Assembly: GCF_900108565.1 (NCBI RefSeq)
Contig: NZ_LT629971.1
Location: 2,790,001 to 2,854,000, forward strand
DNA length: 64,000 bases
Origin: Mycolicibacterium rutilum
GTDB taxonomy: Bacteria > Actinomycetota > Actinomycetes > Mycobacteriales > Mycobacteriaceae
Reading direction: 5' to 3'
Shown here piece after piece: positions 48,116-55,833 of the stretch. Each line of letters starts with the position of its first letter. The first letter of the stretch is position 1. Under the pieces are notes generated by a model that saw only the letters and a program-made list of their open reading frames with translations, was not told the DNA's origin and made no database searches. Made by a program: the position numbers and the translations under genes.

Positions 48116-49189
48116 GTGAGCTTGAACCTGGGAATCGTCGGCCTGCCGAACGTCGGAAAATCGACGCTGTTCAACGCGTTGACGCGGAACGACGTGCTGG
48201 CGGCCAACTACCCGTTCGCGACCATCGAACCCAACGAGGGGGTCGTGCCGCTGCCGGACCCGCGACTGGCCGAACTCGCCAGAATGTTTGAGTCGGAAAA
48301 GATCGTCCATGCGCCGGTCACCTTCGTAGATATCGCCGGCATCGTCAAGGGCGCCTCCGAAGGCGCAGGGCTGGGCAACAAGTTCCTGGCCAACATCCGG
48401 GAGAGCGACGCCATCTGTCAGGTGGTGCGGGTGTTCAGCGACGACGACGTCGCACACGTCGACGGGCGCATCGACCCGAAGTCCGACATCGAGGTGATCG
48501 AGACCGAGCTGATCCTCGCCGACATGCAGACGCTCGAGAAGGCGCTGCCGCGATTGGAGAAAGAGGCCAGGACACACAAGGACCGCAGGCCCGCGCACGA
48601 GGCGGCCGCCGCCGCGCAGGAGATCCTCAACGGCGGCACGACGCTGTTCGCGGCCGGCGTAGACACGGCGCCGCTGCGCGAGCTCAACCTGCTGACCACC
48701 AAGCCGTTCCTGTACGTGTTCAACGCCGACGAGGCGGTGCTGACCGACGAGGCGCGCAAGACGCAGTTGCGTGAGCTGGTGGCGCCGGCCGATGCGGTGT
48801 TCCTCGACGCGAAGATCGAGGCCGAGCTGCAGGAGCTCGACGACGAGTCGGCAGCCGAGCTGCTGGAGTCGATCGGCCAGACCGAACGCGGACTGGATGC
48901 GTTGGCCCGCGCGGGTTTTCACACGCTGAAGCTGCAAACGTTCCTGACCGCCGGGCCCAAGGAGTCGCGTGCCTGGACGATCCACCAGGGCGACACCGCG
49001 CCGAAGGCGGCCGGGGTGATCCACACCGACTTCGAGAAGGGCTTCATCAAGGCCGAGATCGTCTCTTACGACGACCTGGTCGAGGCGGGCTCGATGGCCG
49101 CCGCGAAGGCCGCGGGCAAGGTCCGGATGGAGGGCAAGGACTACGTGATGGCCGACGGCGACGTGGTGGAGTTCCGCTTCAACGTCTAG
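48116..49189 (+). CDS. ychF: Redox-regulated ATPase/GTPase YchF (OLA1 family)
   Basis: A 357-residue P-loop NTPase, the same length as M. tuberculosis Rv1112. The G1 motif is [10 protein letters not shown]3 is DIAGIV, and the NxxE-type base specificity loop of YchF (FNADE) replaces the usual NKxD, consistent with ATP preference. The C-terminal TGS domain ends [19 protein letters not shown]. It is a ribosome-associated stress regulator in other bacteria. Confidence 0.95.
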   Translation: MSLNLGIVGLPNVGKSTLFNALTRNDVLAANYPFATIEPNEGVVPLPDPRLAELARMFESEKIVHAPVTFVDIAGIVKGASEGAGLGNKFLANIRESDAICQVVRVFSDDDVAHVDGRIDPKSDIEVIETELILADMQTLEKALPRLEKEARTHKDRRPAHEAAAAAQEILNGGTTLFAAGVDTAPLRELNLLTTKPFLYVFNADEAVLTDEARKTQLRELVAPADAVFLDAKIEAELQELDDESAAELLESIGQTERGLDALARAGFHTLKLQTFLTAGPKESRAWTIHQGDTAPKAAGVIHTDFEKGFIKAEIVSYDDLVEAGSMAAAKAAGKVRMEGKDYVMADGDVVEFRFNV

Positions 49190-49220
49190 TTCGCCCACCA
49201 ACACCAGGGCATCATGGATT

Positions 49221-49233
49221 GCATCAGTGATGC
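49221..49233 (+). promoter_or_regulatory. Probable VapBC autoregulatory operator
   Basis: GCATCA-G-TGATGC is a perfect inverted repeat 15 nt before the vapB GTG. A further GCATCA half-site lies at 49209-49214. RHH antitoxin complexes usually repress through such repeats. Confidence 0.5.
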
Positions 49234-49248
49234 GTATGGAGGTGCAGG

Positions 49249-49446
49249 GTGAGAACTACCGTCACCATCGATGATGATCTGCTGGCCAAAGCTGCCGAGC
49301 TGACGGGGGTGCACGAGAACGTCGCACTACTCAAGCGAGGTCTGCAGACGCTGATCCGGGTGGAGAGCGCCCGGCGCCTCGCCGCATTGGGCGGATCGGA
49401 TTCTGAGGCGAAGGCGGCGCCGCGACGACGCGGCACGCCCGGGTGA
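49249..49446 (+). CDS. vapB: VapB-type antitoxin
   Basis: 65 residues. The N-terminal ribbon-helix-helix (RTTVTIDDDLLAKAAELTG) binds DNA, and the charged C-terminal tail (KAAPRRRGTPG) would wrap the toxin. GTG 49249 has GGAGG upstream. It overlaps vapC by 4 nt (GTGA). Same length and order as M. tuberculosis vapB32 (Rv1113), downstream of ychF. Confidence 0.88.
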   Translation: MRTTVTIDDDLLAKAAELTGVHENVALLKRGLQTLIRVESARRLAALGGSDSEAKAAPRRRGTPG

Positions 49447-49811
49447 TCCTGGTCGACACCGCGGTGTGGATCGATCATCTCCACACCGCGGAGTCCAGGC
49501 TGGTTGAGCAGTTAGAGCTGGATCGAGTCGGCTGCCATCCACTGGTCATCGAAGAATTGGCTCTCGGCTCGATCGCACGCCGGGATGTTGTGCTCGAGCT
49601 TCTCGCGAACCTGCGGCAGTTCCCGACCGCTCAGCATGCTGAAATCCTGCATCTCGTTGATCGGCGCCAACTTTGGGGACGCGGGCTTAGCGCTGTCGAC
49701 ATCCACCTGATGGCCGCGGTCTTCATGGTCGACGGTGCGCAACTATGGACCCGAAGCAAGCGATTGAAAGCTGCGTCAAGAGAAGTCGGCGTCCGGTTAT
49801 TCGACGAATGA
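49443..49811 (+). CDS. vapC: VapC-type PIN-domain ribonuclease toxin
   Basis: 122 residues with PIN acidic residues Asp5 (LVDTAVWIDHL), Glu in VIEELALGS and Asp in GLSAVDIHLMAA. It cleaves RNA, most often tRNA or rRNA in mycobacterial VapCs; the target is not inferable here. Coupled to vapB by GTGA. Positional counterpart of vapC32 (Rv1114). Confidence 0.9.
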   Translation: MILVDTAVWIDHLHTAESRLVEQLELDRVGCHPLVIEELALGSIARRDVVLELLANLRQFPTAQHAEILHLVDRRQLWGRGLSAVDIHLMAAVFMVDGAQLWTRSKRLKAASREVGVRLFDE

Positions 49812-49831
49812 GACCTGTCGGTGGCCGGGTC

Positions 49832-49837
49832 TAGCGT
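49832..49837 (+). promoter_or_regulatory. -10 box, leaderless promoter of VOC gene
   Basis: TAGCGT ends 7 nt before ATG 49845. Confidence 0.5.
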
Positions 49838-49844
49838 GCGGGTC

Positions 49845-50243
49845 ATGAAGCTGCTGTCGATCCGGATCATCACCTCCGATGTGAAGCGTCTCGTGTCGTT
49901 CTACGAGATGGTCACCGGCGCCGAAGCGGTGTGGGGCAACGAGCTGTTCGCCGAGATTCCGACGTCAGTGGGCACGTTGGCCATCGGCAGCGACAAGACC
50001 GTCCCCCTGTTCGGCGTCGGCTCCGCCGAGCCGGCGGCGAACCGCAGCGCGATCGTCGAGTTCATCGTCGATGATGTCGACACCGAATATGACCGTCTGC
50101 GCGGGCAATTGGACGCTGTCGTCACCGAACCCACCACGATGCCATGGGGCAACCGGGCGCTGTTGTTCCGCGATCCCGACGGCAACCTCGTCAACCTGTT
50201 CACCCCGGTCACCGACGAGGCGCGGTCCAAGTTCGGTGTCTGA
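49845..50243 (+). CDS. VOC (glyoxalase/bleomycin resistance) family protein
   Basis: A 132-residue two-module VOC fold: RIITSDVKRLVSFYEMVTG at the start and ALLFRDPDGNLVNLFTPV at the end, the latter carrying the usual metal/ligand segment. The first-module His ligand is not evident, so it may be non-enzymatic or bind another ligand. An in-frame ATG at 49835/GTG upstream is less likely than leaderless ATG 49845. Role unknown. Confidence 0.82.
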   Translation: MKLLSIRIITSDVKRLVSFYEMVTGAEAVWGNELFAEIPTSVGTLAIGSDKTVPLFGVGSAEPAANRSAIVEFIVDDVDTEYDRLRGQLDAVVTEPTTMPWGNRALLFRDPDGNLVNLFTPVTDEARSKFGV

Positions 50244-50298
50244 CCGACCGGTCCACGGTCACAGCTCGGACTTACTGGTTTCTCGTGACCGTCCGGCA

Positions 50299-50304
50299 TA
50301 GGGT
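50299..50304 (+). promoter_or_regulatory. -10 box, leaderless promoter of coiled-coil gene
   Basis: TAGGGT ends 7 nt before ATG 50312. Confidence 0.5.
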
Positions 50305-50311
50305 TTGCACC

Positions 50312-50650
50312 ATGGTCCGAGGAGACGACTCCGACGCCGGGCCCACGGAGCCGGACGATCGCAGACTGCGTCTGGATCGCCGCGCGGACGAGCTCGCGCG
50401 GCGGGAGCATGTGGCCGATGAACGCGATCGTATTGCTGACGAACGGGACCGGATCGCCGACGAACGCGAGTTCGAGGCCGACGAGCGGGAACGACGCGCG
50501 GATGAACGCGAGGGTACGGCGGCTCAGCGTGAGCGTGAGCGCCTGCATCGCGTACAGGACCGAGCGGAGCGCGACCAAGCCGCAGCCCGTCGCGAAAGCG
50601 CCGAGATTAGGCGCGCGGTGGCCGAAACGCGGCGGCATTCCGACAATTGA
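50312..50650 (+). CDS. Charged heptad-repeat (coiled-coil) protein, unknown
   Basis: A 112-residue, highly charged protein. From about residue 33 it has five consecutive seven-residue units beginning ADER (ADERDRI, ADERDRI, ADEREFE, ADERERR, ADEREGT), giving a continuous predicted helix or coiled coil almost without hydrophobic core residues, so a single alpha-helix is possible. No enzymatic motif. It ends 4 nt from the convergent ArsR gene. Confidence 0.72.
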   Translation: MVRGDDSDAGPTEPDDRRLRLDRRADELARREHVADERDRIADERDRIADEREFEADERERRADEREGTAAQRERERLHRVQDRAERDQAAARRESAEIRRAVAETRRHSDN

Positions 50651-50654
50651 CTCT

Positions 50655-51014
50655 TCAGCGGCAGCAGTTCGGATCGAGCACCGCACACAAGGCGCCGAGC
50701 GCATCGGGTGCGGGACGGTGAAAGACGTTCATTCCGCGGCGATCTGACACGACGAACCCGGCCCGTCGTAGCTGGGCCAGATGATGACTGACGGTGGACT
50801 CGCTCAACCCCAGCATCGCCGACAGGTGGCCGCTGTTTTCCTCGCCCGCCGTGGAACTGAACAGCATGGACATGATCCGCACCCGCATCGGGTCGGCCAG
50901 CGCCTTGAGCCGCAGCGCCACCTGTAGGGCGTCATCCTCGCTGATGGGACCGGAGGCCACCGGTGCGCAACACACCGGAGTAGACATGTCGATGGTCGGC
51001 AGAGTCTTCGGCAT
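50655..51014 (-). CDS. arsR: ArsR-family metalloregulator (arsenic/antimony type)
   Basis: 119 residues from ATG 51014 (MPKTLPTIDMSTPVCC), with GGAG just upstream; ATG 50987 is an alternative. The winged helix has ALADPMRVRIMSML and LGLSESTVSHHLAQLRRAGFV. Cysteine pairs at both ends (TPVCCAP and the C-terminal NCCR) are candidate As(III)/Cd(II) ligands, as in ArsR sensors with terminal thiols. Divergent from arsI-acr3-arsC and probably repressing both directions through the operator at 51035-51048. Confidence 0.88.
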   Translation of the reverse strand: MPKTLPTIDMSTPVCCAPVASGPISEDDALQVALRLKALADPMRVRIMSMLFSSTAGEENSGHLSAMLGLSESTVSHHLAQLRRAGFVVSDRRGMNVFHRPAPDALGALCAVLDPNCCR

Positions 51015-51034
51015 GACTCCAGTGTGCCACCATA

Positions 51035-51048
51035 TTGACATTTATCAA
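51035..51048. promoter_or_regulatory. ArsR operator/promoter of the arsenic cassette
   Basis: TTGA-N6-TCAA (TTGACATTTATCAA) is an inverted repeat typical of ArsR/SmtB sites. Its TTGACA doubles as the -35 of the plus-strand promoter, with CATTCT at 51057-51062 as -10 (16-nt spacer). Outer arms TGCCACC (51025-51031) and GGTGGCA (51052-51058) form a second inverted repeat. Confidence 0.6.
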
Positions 51049-51101
51049 AAAGGTGGCATTCTGGCCGCATCGATAGTTCGATATATGTCACGGAGGTTCC
51101 C

Positions 51102-51575
51102 ATGTCCCGCATCCAACTCGCACTCAACGTCGACGACCTCGACGAGGCCATCACGTTCTACTCGAAGCTGTTCAACACCACACCCGCCAAGGTGAAGCCC
51201 GGCTACGCCAATTTCGCGGTCACCGAACCGCCGTTGAAACTCGTCCTCCTCGAAAACCCCGGCAAAGGCGGAACGCTCAACCACCTCGGCGTCGAGGTCG
51301 AGTCCAGCGACACCGTGCACGCCGAGATCGCTCGACTCGCGGGTGAAGGGCTGTTCACCGAAGAGGAGATGAACACAACCTGCTGCTTCGCCACGCAGGA
51401 CAAGGTTTGGGTGACCGGCCCCGGGGGCGAGAAATGGGAGGTCTACACGGTGCTCTCCGATTCCGAAACCTTCGGCACCAGCCCTCAGCACCTCGACGAC
51501 AGCGGCGGAGCCAGGTGCTGTGGCGGTTCGGAGGTCGACACCGCGGAGGCCAAGCCGGTGAATTCCTGCTGCTGA
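51102..51575 (+). CDS. arsI: ArsI/CadI family C-As lyase
   Basis: A 157-residue VOC-fold dioxygenase. The arsenic-binding thiol pair is Cys94-Cys95 in NTTCCFATQDKVWVTGP. Metal ligands are likely His61 (LNHLGVEV) and Glu113 (KWEVYTVL). Known ArsI enzymes demethylate trivalent organoarsenicals. The C-terminal tail has two further cysteine pairs (RCCGG and SCC). The mycobacterial relative CadI is cadmium-induced. GGAGG lies about 8 nt before ATG 51102. First gene of the cassette. Confidence 0.9.
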   Translation: MSRIQLALNVDDLDEAITFYSKLFNTTPAKVKPGYANFAVTEPPLKLVLLENPGKGGTLNHLGVEVESSDTVHAEIARLAGEGLFTEEEMNTTCCFATQDKVWVTGPGGEKWEVYTVLSDSETFGTSPQHLDDSGGARCCGGSEVDTAEAKPVNSCC

Positions 51576-52684
51576 TGGGAAAGACATCTGCATCGAGTCG
51601 GCAGCCGGTAGTGGACAAGATGTCGACACTGGACCGGTTCCTGCCGGTCTGGATCGGCATCGCCATGGCTGCCGGACTACTGCTCGGGCGATGGGTGCAG
51701 GGGCTCGATACCGGTCTCGACAAGGTTCAGGTCGACGGCATCTCGTTGCCGATTGCGTTGGGACTTCTCGTCATGATGTATCCGGTGCTGGCGAAAGTCC
51801 GCTACGACCGCCTGGATACCGTCACCGCAGATCGGAAGCTGCTCGTCAGTTCCCTGGTGCTGAACTGGGTGCTGGGGCCGGCGCTGATGTTCGCGTTGGC
51901 GTGGCTGCTGCTGCCCGATCTTCCCGAGTACCGCACGGGCCTGATCATCGTGGGGCTGGCTCGTTGCATCGCCATGGTGATCATCTGGAACGACCTCGCC
52001 TGTGGTGACCGCGAAGCGGCGGCCGTGCTGGTTGCGTTGAACTCGCTCTTCCAGGTGGTCATGTTCGCCGCGCTGGGCTGGTTCTACCTGTCAGTGCTAC
52101 CCGGCTGGCTCGGGCTGGAACAGGCTTCGATCAGCACATCGCCGTGGCAGATCGCCGAATCCGTGTTGATCTTCCTGGGCATTCCGCTCGCGGCGGGGTT
52201 CCTGTCTCGGCGGTGGGGCGAGCGGGCGAAAGGCCGGCAGTGGTACGAGTCGACGTTCTTGCCCAAGGTGAGCCCATGGGCGCTCTATGGCCTGCTGTTC
52301 ACCATCGTGGTCCTCTTCGCGCTGCAGGGCGAGCAAATCGCTTCGCGCCCCGCCGATGTCGTCCGCATCGCGGTGCCGCTACTGGCGTACTTCGCGATCA
52401 TGTGGGGCGGCGGCTATCTGCTGGGCGCGGCGCTCGGCATGGGCTATCAGCGCACCACCACTTTGGCGTTCACGGCGGCGGGAAACAACTTCGAACTCGC
52501 CATTGCCGTGGCGATCGCCACCTACGGTCCACTTTCCGGACAGGCCCTGGCCGGCGTCGTCGGGCCGCTCATCGAAGTGCCCGTCCTGGTCGCGCTCGTC
52601 TACGTATCGCTGTTCCTGCGCACACGATTTCGTGACTCGACCGAGAGTCCCGACGTGCCGAGGGAGGTCGAAGATGCGCGATAA
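51575..52684 (+). CDS. acr3: Acr3-type arsenite efflux permease
   Basis: A 369-residue membrane protein with about ten helices of the BART/ACR3 superfamily. Essential Cys131 lies in LARCIAMVIIWNDLACGD, and TAAGNNFELAIAVAIA in the second half is the other conserved segment. It extrudes arsenite using the proton gradient. ATG 51575 shares its A with the arsI stop, and the gene overlaps arsC by 11 nt, so the cassette is tightly coupled. Confidence 0.93.
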   Translation: MGKTSASSRQPVVDKMSTLDRFLPVWIGIAMAAGLLLGRWVQGLDTGLDKVQVDGISLPIALGLLVMMYPVLAKVRYDRLDTVTADRKLLVSSLVLNWVLGPALMFALAWLLLPDLPEYRTGLIIVGLARCIAMVIIWNDLACGDREAAAVLVALNSLFQVVMFAALGWFYLSVLPGWLGLEQASISTSPWQIAESVLIFLGIPLAAGFLSRRWGERAKGRQWYESTFLPKVSPWALYGLLFTIVVLFALQGEQIASRPADVVRIAVPLLAYFAIMWGGGYLLGAALGMGYQRTTTLAFTAAGNNFELAIAVAIATYGPLSGQALAGVVGPLIEVPVLVALVYVSLFLRTRFRDSTESPDVPREVEDAR

Positions 52685-53093
52685 CAAGCCCGCGGTGCTG
52701 TTCCTGTGTACCCACAACGCAGGGCGCTCACAGATGGCGATGGGTTTTCTCAAGCACATCGCCGGTGATCGCGCCACGGTCTACTCGGGAGGCTCCGAAC
52801 CCGCAGATGAAGTGAACCCCGCCGCCATCGAGGCCATGGCCGAGAAGGGCATCGACATCAGTGGCGAGCAACCCCGACGATGGACCGTCGACGACCTCGA
52901 AGCGGTTCAGGTGGTCGTCACCATGGGTTGTGGCGACGAGTGCCCGTATCTGCCCGGCAAGCGGTACGAGAATTGGGACCTCGCAGACCCCGCCGGCAAA
53001 GGCGTCGACGCTGTGCGTCCCATCCGGGACGACATCGAAAGGCGTGTCCGGTCACTCCTGACCGAACTCGGCGTGGAACCGGCCGTGTCCTGA
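52674..53093 (+). CDS. arsC: Arsenate reductase (LMW-PTP fold, thiol-coupled)
   Basis: 139 residues with the P-loop FLCTHNAGRSQMA (Cys12 to Arg18). Further cysteines in TMGCGDECPY could resolve a disulfide or accept mycothiol. Asp in WDLADPAGK is the general acid. It reduces arsenate to arsenite for Acr3. Actinobacterial ArsC enzymes of this type use mycothiol and mycoredoxin, linking it in theory to mycothiol metabolism (mca is in this window). Confidence 0.92.
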   Translation: MRDNKPAVLFLCTHNAGRSQMAMGFLKHIAGDRATVYSGGSEPADEVNPAAIEAMAEKGIDISGEQPRRWTVDDLEAVQVVVTMGCGDECPYLPGKRYENWDLADPAGKGVDAVRPIRDDIERRVRSLLTELGVEPAVS

Positions 53094-53094
53094 A

Positions 53095-53100
53095 TACTGT
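53095..53100 (+). promoter_or_regulatory. -10 box, leaderless promoter
   Basis: TACTGT ends 6 nt before GTG 53107, right after the arsC stop, so the small-gene group downstream probably has its own transcript. Confidence 0.5.
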
Positions 53101-53106
53101 CTCTGC

Positions 53107-53628
53107 GTGACAGGCGATTTCGCGCTCACCGACGACGAGCTCCGTGCCGTGGTCCGGTTTGTCGAGGCCGCCGCCGCCGACGTGTTGCCGGTGTTCGAGA
53201 CCGCCAGGCCCGACGATCCGCGACCGCGCGCGGCGCTCGACGCCGCCCGGCAGTTCATCGAGGGAGCCCGTCGCACCAAGCTGCAGCGGGCGACCGCGCT
53301 CGACGCCCACCGCGCCGCACGTGAGGCGCCGACCGAGGCGTCGCGGCTGGCGGCACAAGCCGCCGGCGACGCCGCGGCGGCGGCCTACCTGCATCCGATC
53401 GCCAAGGAGCATCAGGTCGGCCACATCCTGCGCGCCGCAGCGAACGCCGCCCGCATTGCCGAGCTCGAAGGCGCGGACGCCGACGCCGGCCTGGCGCGGG
53501 TACGTGCACGTGCGACACCAGTCCTGATCGACGTGCTCTGCCGGTATCCGCGGCCGAGAACAGGCACCAGCCGGATCGTCCAACTTCTGTCTACCCTCGA
53601 CGCGTCGCTGCGTACATTGGGGCCATGA
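53107..53628 (+). CDS. Imm5-like (putative immunity) helical protein
   Basis: A 173-residue, alanine-rich all-helical protein. It has the pattern of putative immunity proteins of the Imm-5-like group: DDPRPRAALDAARQFIEGARRTKLQRATALDAHRAAREA and a later AAQAAGDAAAAAYLHPIAKE with a histidine. No toxin gene is adjacent, so the immunity label may not describe its real role. It overlaps the DUF1801 gene by ATGA. Confidence 0.65.
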   Translation: MTGDFALTDDELRAVVRFVEAAAADVLPVFETARPDDPRPRAALDAARQFIEGARRTKLQRATALDAHRAAREAPTEASRLAAQAAGDAAAAAYLHPIAKEHQVGHILRAAANAARIAELEGADADAGLARVRARATPVLIDVLCRYPRPRTGTSRIVQLLSTLDASLRTLGP

Positions 53629-53966
53629 CCGAAGATTGGCGCGTCGACCGGGTCGATGAGATTCGGTCGCTCATCAAACAAGCCGAACCGGACGTCGTCG
53701 AGCAGATCAAGTGGCGCACGAAGTCGAACCCCGACGGCGTTCCCGCCTTCTCGCTCGCTGGCCTGATCTGCACGGTGGAGAAGTACAAGGGCAAGGTCAA
53801 GGTGAACTTCGCCAAGGGCTCGTCGGTGAAAGATCCGGACCACCTGTTCAACGCCAGTCTCGAGGCTCCGGTCGGGCGGTCCATCGATCTGCGCGAGGAC
53901 GACGAGTTGGACGCCGACGCCTTCACCGCGCTGATCTGCGAGGCGGTCAAGGTCAACCGGAAATGA
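53625..53966 (+). CDS. DUF1801 (YdhG-like) protein, copy 1
   Basis: 113 residues of the DUF1801 fold: RSLIKQAEPDVVEQIKWR, VPAFSLAGLICTVEKYKGKVKVNF and the C-terminal REDDELDADAFTALI. Function unknown. A same-length paralogue lies 400 nt downstream (about 70% identical by eye). Coupled by ATGA to the genes on both sides. Confidence 0.85.
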   Translation: MTEDWRVDRVDEIRSLIKQAEPDVVEQIKWRTKSNPDGVPAFSLAGLICTVEKYKGKVKVNFAKGSSVKDPDHLFNASLEAPVGRSIDLREDDELDADAFTALICEAVKVNRK

Positions 53967-54355
53967 GCGACTTGGCGGCGATCTACCGTGAGTACCTGCG
54001 CTGCCTCAACGAACGCCGATGGTCGGACCTCGGCGACTTCGTCGCAAATCATCTGTCCTACAACCGGAATCGCATGACCCTCGCCGACTACCGGGCGTTG
54101 CTCGAGGCCGACACCACCGCGACACCGGATCTGCAGTTCCGTCCCGACCTTCTGCTCGCCGACGCTGACAGCGTTGCCTGCCGGCTGTGGTTCGAGTGCA
54201 CCCCGCGATACCGGTTTCTGGGCATAGAACCGACGGGCGTGCAGGTGCGCTTCGCCGAACACGTCTTCTACCGGTTCCGCGAGCAGCGGATCGTCGAGGT
54301 GTGGTCGCTCATCGACAAGGATGCGGTGCGCGACCAGCTCTCGGGCGGGGCTTAG
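53963..54355 (+). CDS. SnoaL-like / ester cyclase family protein
   Basis: A 130-residue NTF2-fold protein: an IYREYLRCLNERRWSDLGDFV start, the PDLQFRPDLLLADADSVACRLWFECT middle and FAEHVFYRFREQRIVEVWSLID at the end are typical SnoaL-like segments. Possible isomerase or cyclase activity; the substrate is unknown. It overlaps the preceding gene by ATGA and sits between two DUF1801 paralogues. Confidence 0.8.
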   Translation: MSDLAAIYREYLRCLNERRWSDLGDFVANHLSYNRNRMTLADYRALLEADTTATPDLQFRPDLLLADADSVACRLWFECTPRYRFLGIEPTGVQVRFAEHVFYRFREQRIVEVWSLIDKDAVRDQLSGGA

Positions 54356-54358
54356 TAT
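54353..54358 (+). promoter_or_regulatory. -10 box, leaderless promoter of DUF1801 copy 2
   Basis: TAGTAT overlaps the stop codon of the SnoaL-like gene and ends 8 nt before ATG 54367. Confidence 0.45.
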
Positions 54359-54366
54359 CTCCGGCT

Positions 54367-54708
54367 ATGGCTGAAGACTGGCGCATCGACAGACTCGACG
54401 AGATCCGCACCCTGATCAAGCAAGCCGAACCCGATGTCGTCGAGGAAGCCAAATGGCGTAAACCGTCGAATCCGGATGGCGTTCCGGCATTTTCGCTGGA
54501 CGGCCTGATCTGCACGCTGGAGATGTACCAGGGCAAGGTGAAGCTCACGTTCGCCAAGGGCGCGTCGATCGACGACCCCGACAAGCTGTTCAACGCGAGC
54601 ATGCAGGCCGGTGTCCGCCGCGCGATCGACCTGCGCGAGGACGACGAACTCGACCCCGAGGCGTTCAAGGCCCTGATCCGGGAGGCGGTGCGGGTCAACC
54701 GCCGGTAG
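54367..54708 (+). CDS. DUF1801 (YdhG-like) protein, copy 2
   Basis: 113 residues, colinear without gaps with copy 1 (same LIKQAEPDVVE, SNPDGVPAFSLDGLICT and LREDDELDPEAF blocks). Unlike copy 1 it has its own leaderless promoter, which suggests separate expression. Function unknown. Confidence 0.85.
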   Translation: MAEDWRIDRLDEIRTLIKQAEPDVVEEAKWRKPSNPDGVPAFSLDGLICTLEMYQGKVKLTFAKGASIDDPDKLFNASMQAGVRRAIDLREDDELDPEAFKALIREAVRVNRR

Positions 54709-54747
54709 ACCGATCTGACTCGAACCGTAGACACCGCACCATGTGAG

Positions 54748-54764
54748 TACTACATTTCGTAGTA
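54748..54764. promoter_or_regulatory. Palindromic operator upstream of VOC gene (BlaI/TetR-like)
   Basis: TACTAC-ATTTC-GTAGTA is a perfect 6-bp inverted repeat, resembling BlaI-type TACTAC...GTAGTA operators. It lies 16 nt before ATG 54781. Confidence 0.5.
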
Positions 54765-54780
54765 GTCGATGGGAGGCGCG

Positions 54781-55341
54781 ATGCGGTGGCGAGGTGTCAG
54801 TCACGTCGAGTTCGCGGTGCTCGACTACGACAAGTCCACAGCGTTCTACGACGCGCTGTTCGGCTGGCTCGGCTACAGCAGCTTCTCGTCGATGAACATG
54901 GAGTACCAGTCGATCTACTACATGACGCGATACCTCAACCCGCACAGCTACATCGGTATCCAACCGGCCCGTACCGGCGACAAGCTGACCCACGCCGACC
55001 AGGCTGTCGGCATCAATCATGTTGCGCTGTGGGCACGTAACCGAAAAGAGGTCGACCGCTTCCACCGCGACTTCCTCATTCCCAATGCGATACCCGTCAC
55101 CGACGAACCCAAGGACTATCCGCAGTACTGGCCCGGCTACCGCGCGGTGTTCTTCGACGACCCGATCAACGGCATCCACTGGGAGCTGGCGTGGGTGCCC
55201 AAAGTGCCCAGCCCGCGCCAGGTATGGGCGTTCTACCGCGCGATCCGCGGCTTCGTGAAGAGCAGGCCGGACCTGGCGCGCACTGTGCCCGGCGTGACGT
55301 GGCAGGCCCGACGGACGCTGCCGAATCATCGGGTTCAATAA
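54781..55341 (+). CDS. VOC (glyoxalase-like) family protein
   Basis: A 186-residue VOC protein. The first module has VSHVEFAVLDYDKSTAFYDALFGWLGY with a His ligand. The second has VGINHVALWARNRKEVDRFHRDF and the closing DPINGIHWELAWVP, where His and Glu are typical metal ligands. ATG 54781 is favoured by GGGAGG just upstream over ATG 54769. The palindrome upstream suggests dedicated repression. Substrate unknown. Confidence 0.83.
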   Translation: MRWRGVSHVEFAVLDYDKSTAFYDALFGWLGYSSFSSMNMEYQSIYYMTRYLNPHSYIGIQPARTGDKLTHADQAVGINHVALWARNRKEVDRFHRDFLIPNAIPVTDEPKDYPQYWPGYRAVFFDDPINGIHWELAWVPKVPSPRQVWAFYRAIRGFVKSRPDLARTVPGVTWQARRTLPNHRVQ

Positions 55342-55347
55342 GGTGCC

Positions 55348-55833
55348 ATGGCACGCACAGATGTCGCATCGCGGGTCGTCAAGGCGCCGCTCAGCCGTGT
55401 CTTCGAAGCGCTCGTCGACCCCGACGCGCTGATCGAGTGGCTGCCGCCGTCCGGGATGACGGGCCGCTTCGAGCATTTCGACGGCCGCGCCGGCGGCTCC
55501 TACCGGCTGGTCCTCACCTACACCGACCCGCCGGCCGGCGGCGCGAAGACCGACGCGGACTCCGACGTCGTCGAGGGCCGGTTCGTCGAGATCGCCTCCG
55601 ACGACCGCGTCGTGCAGGCCGTCGACTTCGCCTCCGAGGATCCGAGCTTCGGCGGCACCATGACCATGACGTGGACCGTGACGCGGGTCGACGGCGGCAC
55701 CCGGGTCGAACTGCGCGCCGACGACGTCCCGCCGGGCATCTCGGCCGCCGACCATGCCGACGGCATGACCTCGTCGCTGAACAACCTCGCGGCCTACCTG
55801 GACCGCCGGCAGACCGTTTTTCGCGCCGACTGA
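55348..55833 (+). CDS. SRPBCC (AHSA1-type) domain protein
   Basis: A 161-residue helix-grip protein of the AHSA1/START group: VVKAPLSRVFEALVDPDALIEWLPPSGMTG, GGSYRLVLTY and GMTSSLNNLAAYL are family blocks. It follows the VOC gene by 6 nt and is probably cotranscribed. Role unknown. Confidence 0.85.
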   Translation: MARTDVASRVVKAPLSRVFEALVDPDALIEWLPPSGMTGRFEHFDGRAGGSYRLVLTYTDPPAGGAKTDADSDVVEGRFVEIASDDRVVQAVDFASEDPSFGGTMTMTWTVTRVDGGTRVELRADDVPPGISAADHADGMTSSLNNLAAYLDRRQTVFRAD

